NCBI RefSeq assembly: GCF_029873635.1
Contig: NC_080417.1
Location: 30,430,214 to 30,494,213 of the forward strand
Source of the DNA: Malania oleifera
Taxonomy: Eukaryota > Streptophyta > Magnoliopsida > Santalales > Ximeniaceae
Direction: 5' to 3'
Length of the DNA: 64,000 nt
Positions 1 through 11,544 of this stretch are shown piece by piece (within the stretch, counting starts at the first letter, position 1; the number at the start of each line of letters is the position of its first letter). The notes below the pieces were generated by a model, which was not told where the DNA came from, did not search any database, and was given only the letters and a program-made list of their open reading frames with translations. Position numbers and translations under genes: made by a program.

Positions 1-2596
1 AAATATCCTCTCCCTAGGATCGATGATTTATTTGATCAACTCCAGGGGACCCAAGTTTACTCTAAAATTGATCTGCGGTCGGGCTACCACTAGGTGAAAG
101 TTAAAGCAGAGGACATTTCGAAGACCGCATTTCGTATCAGGTATGGGCATTACGAGTTTTTAGTAATGCCATTTGGGTTGACTAATGCACCAGCGGTTTT
201 CATAGATTTAATGATTCGGGTGTTCCATCAGTATTTGGACCAGTTTGTGGTTGTGTTTATTGATGATATATTGGTCTACTCGATGAGTTTTAAGGAGCAC
301 GAGCATCATTTGAGACTGGTGTTGCAGGTATTAAGGGCAAGGAAATTATATGCGAAATTCAAGAAATGTGAGTTTTGGTTAAGACATGTTACTTTTCTCG
401 GCCATGTGATCTCAGAAGCAGGAGTATCAGTTGATCTGAGTAAGATAGAGGCAGTGGTGAGTTGGGAAAGGCCAGGAAATGTTCAGGAAGTTAGGAGTTT
501 TCTGGGGTTAGCAGGATATTACCGGCGTTTTTTGGATGGTTTCTTTAGGTTATCAGGTCCATTAACACAACTTACAAGGAAAATGTAAAATTTGAATGGA
601 TTGGTGACTGTGAGTAGAGTTTCCAAGAGTTAAAATAGCGGTTAGTTTCAGCTCCGGTATTGGCTATTCCTTCAGGGGAGGATGGGTTTGTAATATACAG
701 TGATGCCTCTTTGAAGGGCTTTGATGCGTGTTGATGCAGCACGACATGGTTATTGCATATGCGTCCAGACAGCTTAAAGAATATGAGACGAATTATCCTG
801 TCTATGATTTAGAACTTGCTGCAGTGGTGTATGCTCTCAAAATCTAGAGGCATTATTTATATGGTGGAAAGTGCAAGATTTTCACAGATCATAAGAGTTT
901 GAAATATTTCTTCACTCAGAAAGAGTTGAATATGCGACAAAGAAGGTGGCTAAAACTTATTAAAGACTATGATTGCACGATTAGTTACCACCCAAGAAAA
1001 GTGAACGTAGTGACAAATGCTCTGAGCAGAAAATTTGGGGGACTCGTACTGGCAGCCATGGAGATTCCACATTCAATTTTAGTGGATTTGGAGAAGCTTA
1101 GTTTAGAGTAAATAGAGGAGAGTCCGCAGGCAATCATTGCCAGTCTAGTGATTCAGCCTACACTATACGAGAGGATTAAAGCAACTAAGGGTGATGATGT
1201 AGAGTTGGCAGCGGTGATGGCTAGAGTACGTGATGGACAGGGTGGGGAGTTCAGCATATCAGATGACGGAGCTCTTCGATTCCGTACTAGACTATGTGTT
1301 TCAGCATATACTGAGATCAAGAGAACTATACTGGTGGAGGCTCACAGATCCCTATACACAGTCCATCCCGGCAGTACTAAAATGTACAGGGACCTACGAG
1401 AATATTTCTGATGGAGTGGAATGAAGAGGGAGATAGTTGAATTTGTTCAGCAATGCTTGATGTGTCAACATGTTAAAGCTGAGCACCAAAAACTAGCAGG
1501 ACAGTTGCAGCCATTGTTCATTCCAGAATGGAAATGGGACCACGTTTCGATGGACTTCGTTACAAGGCTACCACCAGTACGATAGGGATTGAATGCAATT
1601 TGGGTAGTTGTAGATCGTCTAACGAAGACCGCTCATTTCATCCCTATTAAAATCATTTATTCCATGGACAGATTGGCAGAGATATATGTTCAGGAGATAG
1701 TTCGTGTTCATGGAGTACCAGTATCCATAGTCTCGAACCGAGATCCTCGGTTTACTTCACAATTCTAGAAAAGTTTCTAGGAGGCTATGGGTACACATCT
1801 AGCTTTTAGCACTGCTTTTCATCTCCAGATAGATGGTCAGACTGAGAGGATGATTTAGACACTAGAGGATATGCTTCGTGCTTGTGTTCTTGATTTTGGA
1901 GGTAGTTGGATCCAGTTTATGCCGTTAGTTGAATTTGCTTATAATAATAGCTATCAGGCTAGTATCGGCATGGCTCCATATGAGGCATTATATGGCAGAA
2001 GATGTCGTTCTCCTCTTTTCTGGGATGAAGTAGGTGAAAGGCAAGTTTTGGGTCCCGAGATAATACAACAGGCGTCCGACAAAGTCCGATTAATTAGAGA
2101 AAGAATTAATACAGCACAGAGTCGGCAGAAAAGTTATGCAGACACTCGCCACCGAGAGTTGGAATTTGATGTGCGAGATCGAGTATTTTTTAAGATAGCT
2201 CTTCTGAAAGGAGTTATGAGATTTGGAAAGAAGGGCAAGTTGAGCCCTAGGTTTATTGGCCCTTTTGAGATACTTGAGAAAATAGGGTCAGCTGCCTATA
2301 GGCTAGCTTTACCGCCAGCTTTGGCTCATATTCATGACGTGTTTCATATTGTTATGTTAAGGAAATACGTCTCAAACTCATCCCACATCATTAGCTATGC
2401 AGAGATAGAGCTTAAGGACTCATTGGCATATGAAGAAATACCAGTACAGATTTTGGACAGGAAGGTTCAGATTTTACGTACTAAAGAAATATAGTTAGTT
2501 AAAGTTTTGTGGAGGAATCACACTATAGAGGAAGCTTCTTGGGAGCTCGAGGAGCAAATTAGACAGAGATACCCGTAGTTGTTCCAAGAGGTATAG
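1..2596 (+). pseudogene. Ty3/gypsy pol, 3' part (RT, RNase H, integrase, chromodomain-like end), decayed
   Basis: Copies and integrates a Ty3/gypsy element; the window begins inside reverse transcriptase. Seen in order: RT with FIDDILVY at about 250-275 and a KCEFW block at about 364; RNase H beginning with SDASLKG near 700; the integrase zinc finger (His pair near 1345-1370, CLMCQ near 1453); integrase core with VVDRLTK near 1606 and SNRDPRF near 1735; and a C-terminal chromodomain-like segment (KVLWRN near 2500, WELEEQ near 2540), as in chromoviruses. The gene is dead. A 1-bp deletion near 582 and another frame change near 725 break the frame, and there are about a dozen in-frame stops, mostly TAG where Gln or Trp is expected. 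A polypurine tract and LTR follow directly. Confidence 0.93.
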
Positions 2597-2835
2597 AGGT
2601 ACTCAGGTAAAGTATAATGATTAGATACGTTTCTTTTGCAGGTACATGTCTTGATTTTAGTTAGTAGATGGTTTTGGTTTTATATGTGTAATTTTCTCAG
2701 AACATAAATGTAACCACGGTATTCCTTCACCACAAGTGAGAGCAGATAATAAAATAAGTAGACCCTTTTTCTTCTACAGAATGATGGAGTGTATAGATGG
2801 GGGTACAGCTAGTAATTTTGAGGACGAAATTTTAT
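2597..2835 (+). other. gypsy 3' untranslated region between pol and polypurine tract
   Basis: Non-coding tail of the element. It ends in a sequence reading like FEDEI (near 2818-2832), the usual trace just before the polypurine tract in this gypsy group; the same trace precedes the other gypsy LTR at 25359. Nothing else was recognised. Confidence 0.6.
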
Positions 2836-2847
2836 AAGGAGGGGAGA
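2836..2847 (+). other. polypurine tract
   Basis: AAGGAGGGGAGA lies one base before the LTR start TGTAACGACC. This is the plus-strand primer of reverse transcription and fixes the orientation of the element as plus. Confidence 0.85.
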
Positions 2848-2928
2848 ATGTAACGACCTAGAAAATATTGATATTTAAATATTAAAGATAGAGGAAAATG
2901 GAAACAGGAACAGAAGGAGGCAATAGAC

Positions 2929-2954
2929 TTCGTCGACGAATGCGGATTTTGGAG

Positions 2955-3007
<53 letters not shown>

Positions 3008-3257
3008 TTCAAGGAATTTCCAGGACTCGTCGACGAATACAGGGGTTCATCGATGAGTGCATAAGGAAATTTGTCAATGAATATAGGGTTTCGTCGACGA
3101 AGGTCTTCAGGACCTCGTCGACGAAGGCAGGATTTCGTCGATGAGAAAATATCGAGAGAGGTTTTGAGGCAGTCTGAATTTCGTCAACGAGGAAGCAAGG
3201 TTCGTCGACGAAATTATTAAAAGATTCGTCGACGAGATGACGTGTCTCGTCGACGAA
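2929..3257 (+). repeat. palindrome array TTCGTCGACGAA in gypsy LTR
   Basis: About eleven copies of a 12-bp palindrome with core CGTCGACG, irregularly spaced by roughly 15-50 bp. Several are exact; others carry CG to CA or TG changes (such as CGTCAACGA, CATCGATGA), as expected from methyl-cytosine decay. The array ends just upstream of the TATA box. A TAA triplet run (2954-3006) sits inside it. Confidence 0.9.
2954..3006. repeat. (TAA)n microsatellite
   Basis: About 53 bp of uninterrupted TAA/ATA triplets within the LTR palindrome array. It is absent from the sister LTRs at 26344, 30412 and 33602, so it expanded in this copy. Confidence 0.9.
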
Positions 3258-3274
3258 GGCCGTAGTGTAAATAG
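3238..3274 (+). promoter_or_regulatory. LTR core promoter: TGACGTG, 21 bp, TGTAAATAG
   Basis: TGACGTG at 3238-3244 is a typical bZIP recognition core. It lies 21 bp before TGTAAATAG at 3266-3274, which aligns with TATAAATAG in sister LTRs, so the TATA box here has an A to G change. One CGTCGACG palindrome sits between them. The same arrangement and spacing recur in four other LTRs. Confidence 0.7.
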
Positions 3275-3904
3275 TGAAAAACTCGGGTTTTTACCCATTT
3301 TCAGTGCTCCTCTCTCTCTCTACGACCCTTTCTCACTTCTCTCTTCATTTTCGGGTCTGTTTCTCGCAGGATCGAAGATCTGAGGCTACCACGATGCTCC
3401 TGGCGAAGTTCTTTACAAGTTTGCTAGAACTGATCATTGGAAAAGTTGGGTTGGATTTCGTCCCAATCTCAGGGTAAGACATTTTATTCAGTATTTGCCT
3501 TTCTCTCAGTTGTGAGAAATGTTGTAGGTAAGAAAATATTGATGTTTTGTTCTGGGGGATTTTGTTTCAGGATGTTGAGTTAGGAATCCTGCGGGTATAG
3601 AATCAGAATTTTATAGGGGCTTTTCAGAGTTAAGATAAGGGAAATATACTATGCTAGGAGTTTTCATAATGCTATCAGAGATTTCATAGACACATATTTA
3701 TACCAGTTTATTATACAGTATTTACAGAATATGAGTTTAAATGCTTGTCTGGCCTGAGTAGATTTTCATGTGATGAAGAATTTATACAGCTTTTATAATG
3801 TGTTATACTATACTGAATACACAGATATAGATATATATTTATAGAGATTATACAGAGAAATTTACATGCATATGCAATTTTTATATGAGTAGTTTCATGA
3901 AATA

Positions 3905-3907
<3 letters not shown>

Positions 3908-3938
<31 letters not shown>
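3908..3938. repeat. (TA)n microsatellite
   Basis: About 30 bp of alternating TA inside the LTR. A second one lies at about 5045-5082 near the LTR end. Confidence 0.85.
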
Positions 3939-3940
<2 letters not shown>

Positions 3941-5039
3941 TATATACATATACATGTATACAGTTTTATTCAGATCAGTATTATATCACCGTTTTATACA
4001 GAACAGTATATACAGAGTTATAGCATGTCATGTTTCCTATTACCATAACATACAGAATATATGGACAGAGTATATAGATAGAGATACAGAGGTAGCATCA
4101 AGATGCTACAGATACAGTATACAGAGATTACAGTATTTATAGTACAAAAAGATAGTGTTATGGTAATTTTGGAAACATGATGAAAATAGTAAAAGAGTAT
4201 GTATGTATATATGTATATAGTATCAAATCCCTGTGGAAAGATTACAGACATATACAGTACAGATATAGATTACAGAGCACGGTACCGTTGCTATATACAG
4301 ATAGAGTGTAACCACATATCTCAGATAGTGTGTGGGTACCATCAGCCGTGCTCAGAAAGTATGCAGCTCCCCAGTTCACTGGGTGGAGGGGGCTGGTTTG
4401 ACGAGGTAGTAGCCAGTCTCGAGCCTAGGAGTGGATGCAGTTTGGCTGGGCTGAGGTAGTATAAAGTATATTGACTTATCTAGAGGGCCAACCAGATGAA
4501 GTCCCGCCTACGGGCCGCACAACCCTATCATAAGGGGTCAAATCATGATGTACAGAGTCCCAGGGATAAAACACAGTTATGTATATGTATACAGTTTTAT
4601 AGTATGATATTAGCAGTATGAAAAGTAGAAAATACAGATGATACAACTATATTTTAAATTGTGAAAAGAAAGATATGCTTTATAAATTGTTTATTGCATT
4701 ACAGTTCAGTTGCTATTTAAAAAGTATTCTTAACTTTGTTGCCACACACTAGTAATAGTATATTTCCACTTACTGGGCGTCGACTCACCCCATTACTTTA
4801 ACATTTTTCAGGTGAGCCAGTTAGGCGAGTAGATCAGGCTCACGGATAGAGAGTATTTTGATCACCCTGGTTATAGGGTGAGCTTTTGACAGAGTTGTGT
4901 ATAAATTGAGTAGATGATGCTAGAGGAGTGTTTTTGTATGGCTATGGCCTGTATATACTAGATTCTGGTATTGTATAGTATATATATGTGAGTGGTTGTA
5001 TGATTTGTGTTTCCGCTGCTTAGGTATGGATATAGATAC

Positions 5040-5084
<45 letters not shown>

Positions 5085-5108
5085 GGTAAGAATTTTGAGG
5101 TCATTACA

Positions 5109-5292
5109 GAAATCCTTAGGTCGTTGACCTAAGGCGAGGACGTAGGTTGGGGTAAGCCAAACCTCGTAAAAATAGCGGTGTCACTCTCTTTCCCTTACTC
5201 TCTTTAAATTCCAGCAAAAATATAAACTGCGTGGATGTTGTAATTCTTTCAATCATAAAAATAACTCATATTGGAAATTAAATAAACCAAAG
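5109..5292 (+). repeat. Ty1/copia LTR fragment, left piece
   Basis: Contains the U5-like block AAGGCGAGGACGTAGG (near 5133) followed by CCTCGTAAAAA, shared with other copia LTRs in the window. It was cut on the left by the gypsy element ending at 5108 and on the right by a solo LTR; the LTR resumes at 7534. Confidence 0.7.
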
Positions 5293-7528
5293 TGTTGACT
5301 CTACAAGTCCAATCCGATTTTGATAATGAAAAATCACTTGGTATTTGATCTATGCATTGAGTTTGTGAACAGGAACCTATATTAAGCATGCACGGAAGGA
5401 TAACGAGTCATGGAAGTCATTAAGTAAAGCTGACACATCTTGGCAAGATCCATGGAATTCAAAGAGTACGAGAATCAAGATGCAAGCGGTAAAGTTCAAG
5501 AATATCTTGGGAATGGGTATTTAAAACTCATGTACTTATATTTTCATATGATTTAATTTGAGGCTCAACATAACTTAGAATGATTTTAGGATTCATGCAT
5601 TTCATGTATATCATTAGGTGACTTTCATGGACTTAGAAATATTCTTAAAACCTTGGAAAGTACCTTTATAAAAGAGCCAAGAAAGAAAGTAAAATAGTTT
5701 TTTAAATTAAAAAAAGAAAGGAAAATTGGGAAAAAAGGGACTTCAGTAGCCTGAACTCACCCTCAGTAGCTTGAAGAATTTCTTCAGGAGCCTGAAGATT
5801 AAGTTCGGTAGCCTGAAGAATTAATGGGAAAACATAGCAAGTTGGTCGAGGCACCTCGGTCGCCTGACCCTAGAACCTCAGGAGCCTGACCCTGCAGCTC
5901 AACTTGATTTTTCAAAGGCTTAAAGGACTTTGGTCGCCTGAGCTTTCACCCTCAGGTGCCTGAACCTGCGGGAAATTTAAAAACTTTTTTTTTATTAAAA
6001 GAACTCGCAAGCTATTTCATCGATCCAATGGTTGAGATCAATCCTAAGGGTTAGACACTATATATGCTCAATATCTAAACCCTAGAACGAAGCTAAGACA
6101 CACAACAAGAGAAGAACACACCTTATTGCAAGAATATAGAGAAACTTGAGCTGATTGTCTGCACTTCATTCTACTTTTATCTTCTTTGGGAAAATCTACT
6201 CCAAACATCAAAGGGCATTCATTCATTCAACTGTATTTCAATCTAGTATTGAGGTTTGATCATTCAAGTTATTACTCTCAAGAACTCTCATCTCATTATG
6301 TGTTCTTGATTATCTTTAGAAAAGTTTGATCTTGTGTGCGTTCATACATATAAAATATTATTTTTGAAAAGATCATTACTTGAGAAAGTTGTTTAGCTAT
6401 TAATTGATTGTTATTGATTCAAGAGTATATATATTTATATAAATAGTGTTCATAGAGCATATTATTGAAAAATCAATTTTTGATTAGGTATTAAAAGGTT
6501 GATCTTGAAATTGCTTATACATATACATATTTTTTAAACAAGATCATTACTCGATTAAGGTTGTGTTATTGATTGAATGGTTTGATTCAAGTGTGTATTA
6601 AGATAAAAGATTTATATTTTAGATATATTAAAACACTTGAATATATATCCTTGGTATTCAAAAATATCTATTTTATTAAGGGATATCTTGTTTGGAAAAT
6701 CTTATACTTAGGATTTTGTTCTTTGAATTACATATTATATACATTTACATATTACAAAGAACGAGTTGTGATTAAATTTTTGATTGAAAGCTTTTTGATA
6801 TAGATTGATAAAATATTCAAGATAAGGCTTTTATCAAGTCCACGTTAGATATATGTGTGCATCTTTACAAAGTGAACTAGAACCCTAGTATACTCCAAAG
6901 CACTTTAAATATATCATTACGTGGGAGTTTTGATTAAAGAGGGTTTGTGTGTTGAAGCATATCATACATAAAAAGATTGTATCGTTTTCATACATTCATG
7001 TGCTTCAAGTTTAATCATATGTTAATGTGTTAGGAAGTTGAATTGTACTCACAAGCTTTTGTTAGAAGCATTGTTTTTAGTGTTGTTTTTCAGATTCTAT
7101 TGTATACACGGTTCGGTGTGTGAACCGGTGTATGAGGAGAGAGTTGTATCTCTTCTAAGCAGCGGAGTAGGAGGGAGTTGTGCCTCTTGTAAGCAACGGA
7201 TTGTAAGGGAAACTCTGTCCCAATTTAAGGAGTAGGGATTTAGTGAAATCCTTGAGTGGTTGCTCAAGGCGAGGACGTAGGCGAAGTCGGCTGAATCTCG
7301 TAAAAACCGTGTTTGTCTTCTCTCTTTCCTTTACTCTTTATTTACAACACTGGATTTAAATTGTGTATATTGCATGTATAGGTTGGATAGCCTTACACAT
7401 AAGTAATTGAGTAACAAGAATTCATTGGTAAATATATAAGAAGGGTTTAAGCGGTAAATAAGTGTCAAAGAATTTTTAAATACCCAATTCACCCCCCCCC
7501 CCCTCTTAGGATTACACCTGATTCAACA
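5293..7528 (+). repeat. solo Ty1/copia LTR with target duplication CAAAG
   Basis: Starts TGTTGACTCTAC and ends GATTCAACA. It is flanked by identical CAAAG at 5288-5292 and 7529-7533, with no internal region, so it is a solo LTR left by recombination between two LTRs. It contains a palindrome array (5741-5967), a TATA-like TATATATGC near 6060, the U5 block CGAGGACGTAGGC near 7270 and a poly-C block before its end. The small open frames within (such as 6573-6803 and 7038-7235) have no recognisable domain. Confidence 0.9.
5741..5967 (+). repeat. palindrome array CTTCAGGAGCCTGAAG in copia LTR
   Basis: About eight variants of a palindromic unit with arms CTCAG/CTGAG or CTTCAG/CTGAAG, around a central TAGC, GAGC or GTCGC. 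It lies about 90 bp upstream of a TATA-like sequence. It resembles in position the repeated palindromes known from Sirevirus-type copia elements. Confidence 0.75.
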
Positions 7529-7533
7529 CAAAG

Positions 7534-7994
7534 CCAAATTTGTTCTTGGGCTTGTGGAAACCGAAAGGGAGTATGTTGGTTAATCAATTTTTTGCGGAAA
7601 CCGTGAGGGAGTACGTTGATTGGTTAACAACCCAAAACCTATTAGCTGAAGGTTTAGTTAAATTTTGATTTTGAAAAAGTGATTGAATGTTTTTTTAAAG
7701 TTCAAAGGCCAAATACAGGACTTGCACATTCATATACAAGGCTGCTGAATATTGCAAAGAAAATATTGATTTCTTGTGTTGTGTTTGTTTGATTTGAACA
7801 ATTAATCAATTGGTTATGTATGTTGTGGTTGTGGATTGAATAGAAGAAGTAAGTGTTTGTGTGAATTTTCTAATCAACAAGAATATAAGAAGTATTTAAA
7901 AGGTTGTAAAAAGTCAAGAACTCATAAAAAGACTCTAAGGAATTTTAAAATAACCCAATTCACCCCGCCTCTTAGGACTACACCTTAGGTTTCA
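7534..7994 (+). repeat. Ty1/copia LTR fragment, right piece
   Basis: Continues the LTR interrupted at 5293. It holds two copies of a GGAAACCG(A/T)(A/G)AGGGAGTA(T/C)GTTG unit (near 7556 and 7595) and the terminal CCCAATTCACC...CTCTTAGG block, and ends near GGTTTCA. It abuts a gypsy LTR interior at 7995, so the parent copia inserted into that LTR. Confidence 0.65.
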
Positions 7995-9783
7995 AAAGTG
8001 AATTCTCACACTTACCTTAATTTTTCTTAAATCTTAAGCCCAATTGACTAATAGAAACCGTAGGAGAATCGTGGAAAGATTCTTTACAATCTAACCAGAG
8101 CGGGTTTTCGAGTTGGAGCTCCGGGGCATCAACCCTAAATCGGGGTAAGTTTAAAAATTTAGGCTTTTATAGGCTATTTAGGGTATTCAGAACCTAGGGG
8201 GATTTTAGTGAAAGTTACTCTGGGAGTTGTGATGAATAATATGGTAAAATTTGAATTTCAGGGTTTCAGGGATTTTGAACGCCGCGAGGCATAGGACGGG
8301 GTTTTATCAGGCTTTTTAGGAATCAGGTAAGGGGATTAAATAAAGTCAGTAATTTTATGGAATTTGAATTAATTTAATTGTTATGTTTATATATATAACT
8401 TGATTTGAGAATTCGGAGGTTATTTTCGAAAACCTCATTCTGATGAATTCATTTTACAAAATTAGGATATATGATATGTAATTTTATATAAAATGAATGG
8501 TGGGCAGTTGAATATGTATATGAGTGCGTTTAAATGTGAAATTGTGTGATAGATGTTTTGAATGGGTTGAAAATTATAAAATACTGAATTTTTTTAGAAA
8601 TATTAGAAATGCTTGTGAAAATACTGGAAATGTTTATGAAATGCAGGAGTTTGAAATAACGGCCAGTGGCCGAGTATTGTTTGATTAGCCAAGGGCCAGA
8701 ATTGTTATTTGATGGCCGAGGGCCGAGTTTTAATTGACGGCTACACGCCGGGTTGTATTTTGTGGTTAAGGGCCAAGTTTTTGGAATAACAAGAAATATA
8801 TGTGAATTAATGTTTTAAATGGTGATTTCTATTATCTAAATTGCATGATATGCTTTAGGAACCCTGGGAAACAGTGTATAGTGAGCACAATACCGTTGCT
8901 AGTGATTTGTTATGTGGCTGTGTGTACCCACACCTGTGCTGAGTGGTGCAGGGTGGTCTTGTCCGATTTGCCTACTTGAGGTGAATGTACCCCCCTAGGT
9001 AAGGGCAATTGGACTAGCAGCTGGAGTCGCATATACCTGGGAGTATGTTAGCAGAAAGTACAGATGACTATTGTCTAGGTGGATCCTCCAGGACATTAGT
9101 TCAGCTTTCGGGCCTCACAACTCGTGTCATAGGGGAAGTAAATGACGTGTTTGTCATAGGGAGTTTCTTATATGCATATCTATTAATTTATGTGAATACG
9201 CATAATTAATAAAATAACTTCAAGGGCTTCTTGAGAAAAGTGAGTGCCCTAGTAGCAGTAATGGTATTAGAGCAGAGGGAAGCTACTTGTATGGGCGGGT
9301 AATCTTCCTTATTCTCGGTTAATTGTGTATGTGAGTGTAAAATAAGAATGATTTCATAAATGTGTTTATCTACTTAGTGAACTGGTTATTTTCTATACAC
9401 TAAATGCATGCTGGTCACACACTGACGTTAACTTAGTCTTTCCCTTACTGAAATGTGTCTCACCCCTACTTTACAAACTATATTTTAGGAAATCCTAGGG
9501 ATCGGGTATAGCATGCTAAAGGAGTCGAGCTAGTGGTATAAATTTATGTAGGTGGTATGTATGGACAGAGATTTTATTTTTGTATAGTTTTATGAGATGT
9601 AATTATGTGAAAATGGAGATATTTGTGTATAAAGATAGTTAGAACTCTGGAAATATAATTTGAGGATTTTGTATTTTATTTCCGCTGCGTATATGTATTT
9701 CATATATAAGGAATAAGGTATCAGGTACACAGACATCACTAAAGTAGCACCCCAGGCCCACATGGTGGGTCGAGGGCGTTACA
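7995..9783 (+). repeat. Ty3/gypsy 5' LTR (GGCCG family), 5' end missing
   Basis: Homologous to the LTR at 25359-28717 from about its base 450 onward. It ends GGCGTTACA immediately before a tRNA-Met primer site, which marks it as a 5' LTR on plus. It contains GGCCG-core repeats (8655-8780), a TACCGTTGCTA block at about 8891 and the GTGTCTCACCCC block near 9457. It lacks the CGTCGACG array. Its first part was displaced by the copia insertion ending at 7994. Confidence 0.85.
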
Positions 9784-9785
9784 GG

Positions 9786-9797
9786 TGGTATCAGAGC
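9786..9797 (+). other. primer binding site, tRNA-Met type
   Basis: TGGTATCAGAGC, two bases after the LTR end. Complementary to the 3' end of initiator tRNA-Met; primes minus-strand DNA synthesis. Confidence 0.88.
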
Positions 9798-10230
9798 CTA
9801 GGTTTGCTAGGTTCTGCAGACTTTGAAAGCTGTTGATTACTAGAGTATAGGTTGAGATATGTTAAAGATACGAATGGGTAGATTAGGTTGGGTTTTGGTT
9901 TGGAAGCTTTGAGGCCGAGTTCCTTTGACGATTTTCTGTGTTTTTCCTGAAATGACAATTTCAAGAAAATCATGATAAATCCATCGATCGTTTTATTTCT
10001 GGGTTGAGAGACTGGAGCTTGAAAATTCAGATTGGGATGTTGTGGCGGTCGAGTACGTGTGTGGAGTCAGTGTTATGTTGGAGACTGATATCTGGTCAAT
10101 TTTTTGACAGAACTAGGGCAATGAATCTTTACAATGAGAATTCATATGTATTTGTAGTTTCTTCATTTCATACTTGCTTCAATTACGATAAATAAGGAGT
10201 TTCTAAGTCAGTTTCTATCCTATCTTTGGG

Positions 10231-11230
10231 ATGGATTCTAAGGGAAATGACATCGTAGCTGGAGAGGATAATCACGTGGATACTTCCAGTGAGGATGATG
10301 TTGATGCTTTGGCAGTGCTGCGAAGTATAGCGCGGCAGGCTAGGAAAGAGAACCGAAGGGACTCTGGAGAGTAGTATCAACCACTTGTTGGTCAAGGTTG
10401 CACTTTTTAGCAGTTTACCCAAACGAATCCACCAATTTTTTGTAGGAGGAGCGAACCCGGTCATAGCTGAAGATTGGGTTCAAGAAATAGAGAAACTACT
10501 GGGTGTGCTAGAGTGCACAGAGGAGTAGAATGTGCGGTTTGCCACCTTTAAATTGGTAGGGAAAGCGAAGAGGTGGTGAAGATTGGCGAATATGGTTGAG
10601 GAACAGCATCCAGGGCATACATCTATCACCTGGAGCTGTTTCAAGGAGGTCTTCTTTTACAAATACTTCCCTACTACCATCCGAGAGGTGAAGGCTCAAG
10701 AGTTCCTGCATCTGAGCCAGGGACCCATGACTGTACAACAGTATGCAGTCAGGTGCGTTGAGCTATCCTGTTTCGCTCCTCATATGGTTCTAGATGAGCT
10801 GAGGAAAGCTCGAATGTTCAAGAGAGGTCTGAGGTAGGAAATATGCACACAGGTGGTGGCATTGTTGACTTAGAGTTTCTTTGAGCTGGTGGACAGGGCC
10901 ATGGCAGTTGAGGCCAGTATTCAGGAGGAGAAAAGAGCCACAAACCAGAAGAAGAGGCTCTTGCCTCAGGGGTTTCAAACCAGCACTAGTCAGGGCTTAT
11001 GGAGGTGGCCTAGTAATTTCTCGAGCCAGCAACAGGATACAGGATCTCAAGCCCATCTAAGGAGTTCACAGCGTCCTATCTGTTCCAAATTCCATCAGAG
11101 GCATTGGGGTGAGTGCTGGGGAGGACCAGCTGTTTGCTATCGGTGCAATGGGGATGGACATATGGCGCGGGACTGCCGTGTGACATTGAACTATCCACCT
11201 CCACAGCATCAATACCGAGAAGATAATTAG
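10231..11230 (+). pseudogene. Ty3/gypsy gag, decayed
   Basis: Capsid and nucleocapsid protein of the element whose 5' LTR ends at 9783. Start chosen at ATG 10231, the first Met after the leader and followed by an acidic N-terminus. The retrotransposon gag domain spans about 10450-10850 (EDWVQEIEKLLGVLECT, then FKEVFFYKYFP) and a CCHC zinc knuckle CYRCNGDGHMARDC lies at about 11133-11174. There is a frameshift near the T run at about 10438. In-frame stops occur near 10372, 10528, 10578, 10836 and 10872, mostly TAG at expected CAG codons. The coding text stops at 11230 without a protease domain. Confidence 0.9.
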
Positions 11231-11269
11231 GCACCCCAAGGGGGTCACTAGAAGGGAAGTTGAGATTAG

Positions 11270-11544
11270 ACGATATCCTGGTAGTGAGGGATTTTCTTGA
11301 TATATTTCCCGAGAATTTTTTGGGACCACCTCCTAATCGTGAGGTAGAGGTTACTATTGATCTAGTTCTAGGGACATCGTCGATTTCTAAAGCACCATAC
11401 ATAATGGTACTGATAGAATTAAAAGAGTTGTATTAACAGTTATATTTGATAAGGATTTATTAGGCCTAGCGTGTAACCCTGAGAAGCGCCGATATTTTTT
11501 TGTGAAAAAGAAAGATAGGTCGATGAGAATGTGCATCGACTACA
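11270..11544 (+). pseudogene. Ty3/gypsy RT N-terminal remnant
   Basis: Reads as the protease-RT linker and RT start: VRDFLDIFPENF, PPNREVEVTIDLVLGT, ISKAPY, then after stops a KKDRSMRMCIDY-like block near 11500-11542. It follows gag with only about 40 bp between, so the protease region is deleted. It ends abruptly after the IDY-like motif. Confidence 0.75.

Larger units (their letters stand above)
2849..5108 (+). repeat. Ty3/gypsy 3' LTR (CGTCGACG-array family)
   Basis: Begins TGTAACGACC and ends GGTCATTACA, a slightly mutated form of the inverted ends seen in the solo copy at 33602-35488. It carries a palindrome array (2929-3257), a TGACGTG site, a degenerate TATA box (TGTAAATAG at 3266), a CT-rich stretch, and a conserved block GCACGGTACCGTTGCTAT near 4277. 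The 5' LTR must lie left of the window. The next five bases, GAAAT (5109-5113), would be the right target duplication, but its partner is outside the window. Confidence 0.88.

Noticed and set aside
2929..3257. CRISPR-like array of short repeats with spacers
   Set aside because: The repeats are 12-bp palindromes with irregular gaps inside a plant LTR promoter; no Cas genes, and the organism is a eukaryote.
3954..4459. Several overlapping open frames in the gypsy LTR
   Set aside because: LTRs of this family are non-coding and sister copies have stops at these places.
9786..9797. Possible tRNA gene signal at TGGTATCAGAGC sites
   Set aside because: These are 12-bp primer binding sites adjacent to LTR ends, without a tRNA cloverleaf.
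9791..9973. 60-codon minus open frame next to a gypsy gag
   Set aside because: It lies in the element leader opposite the primer site; no homology or start context.
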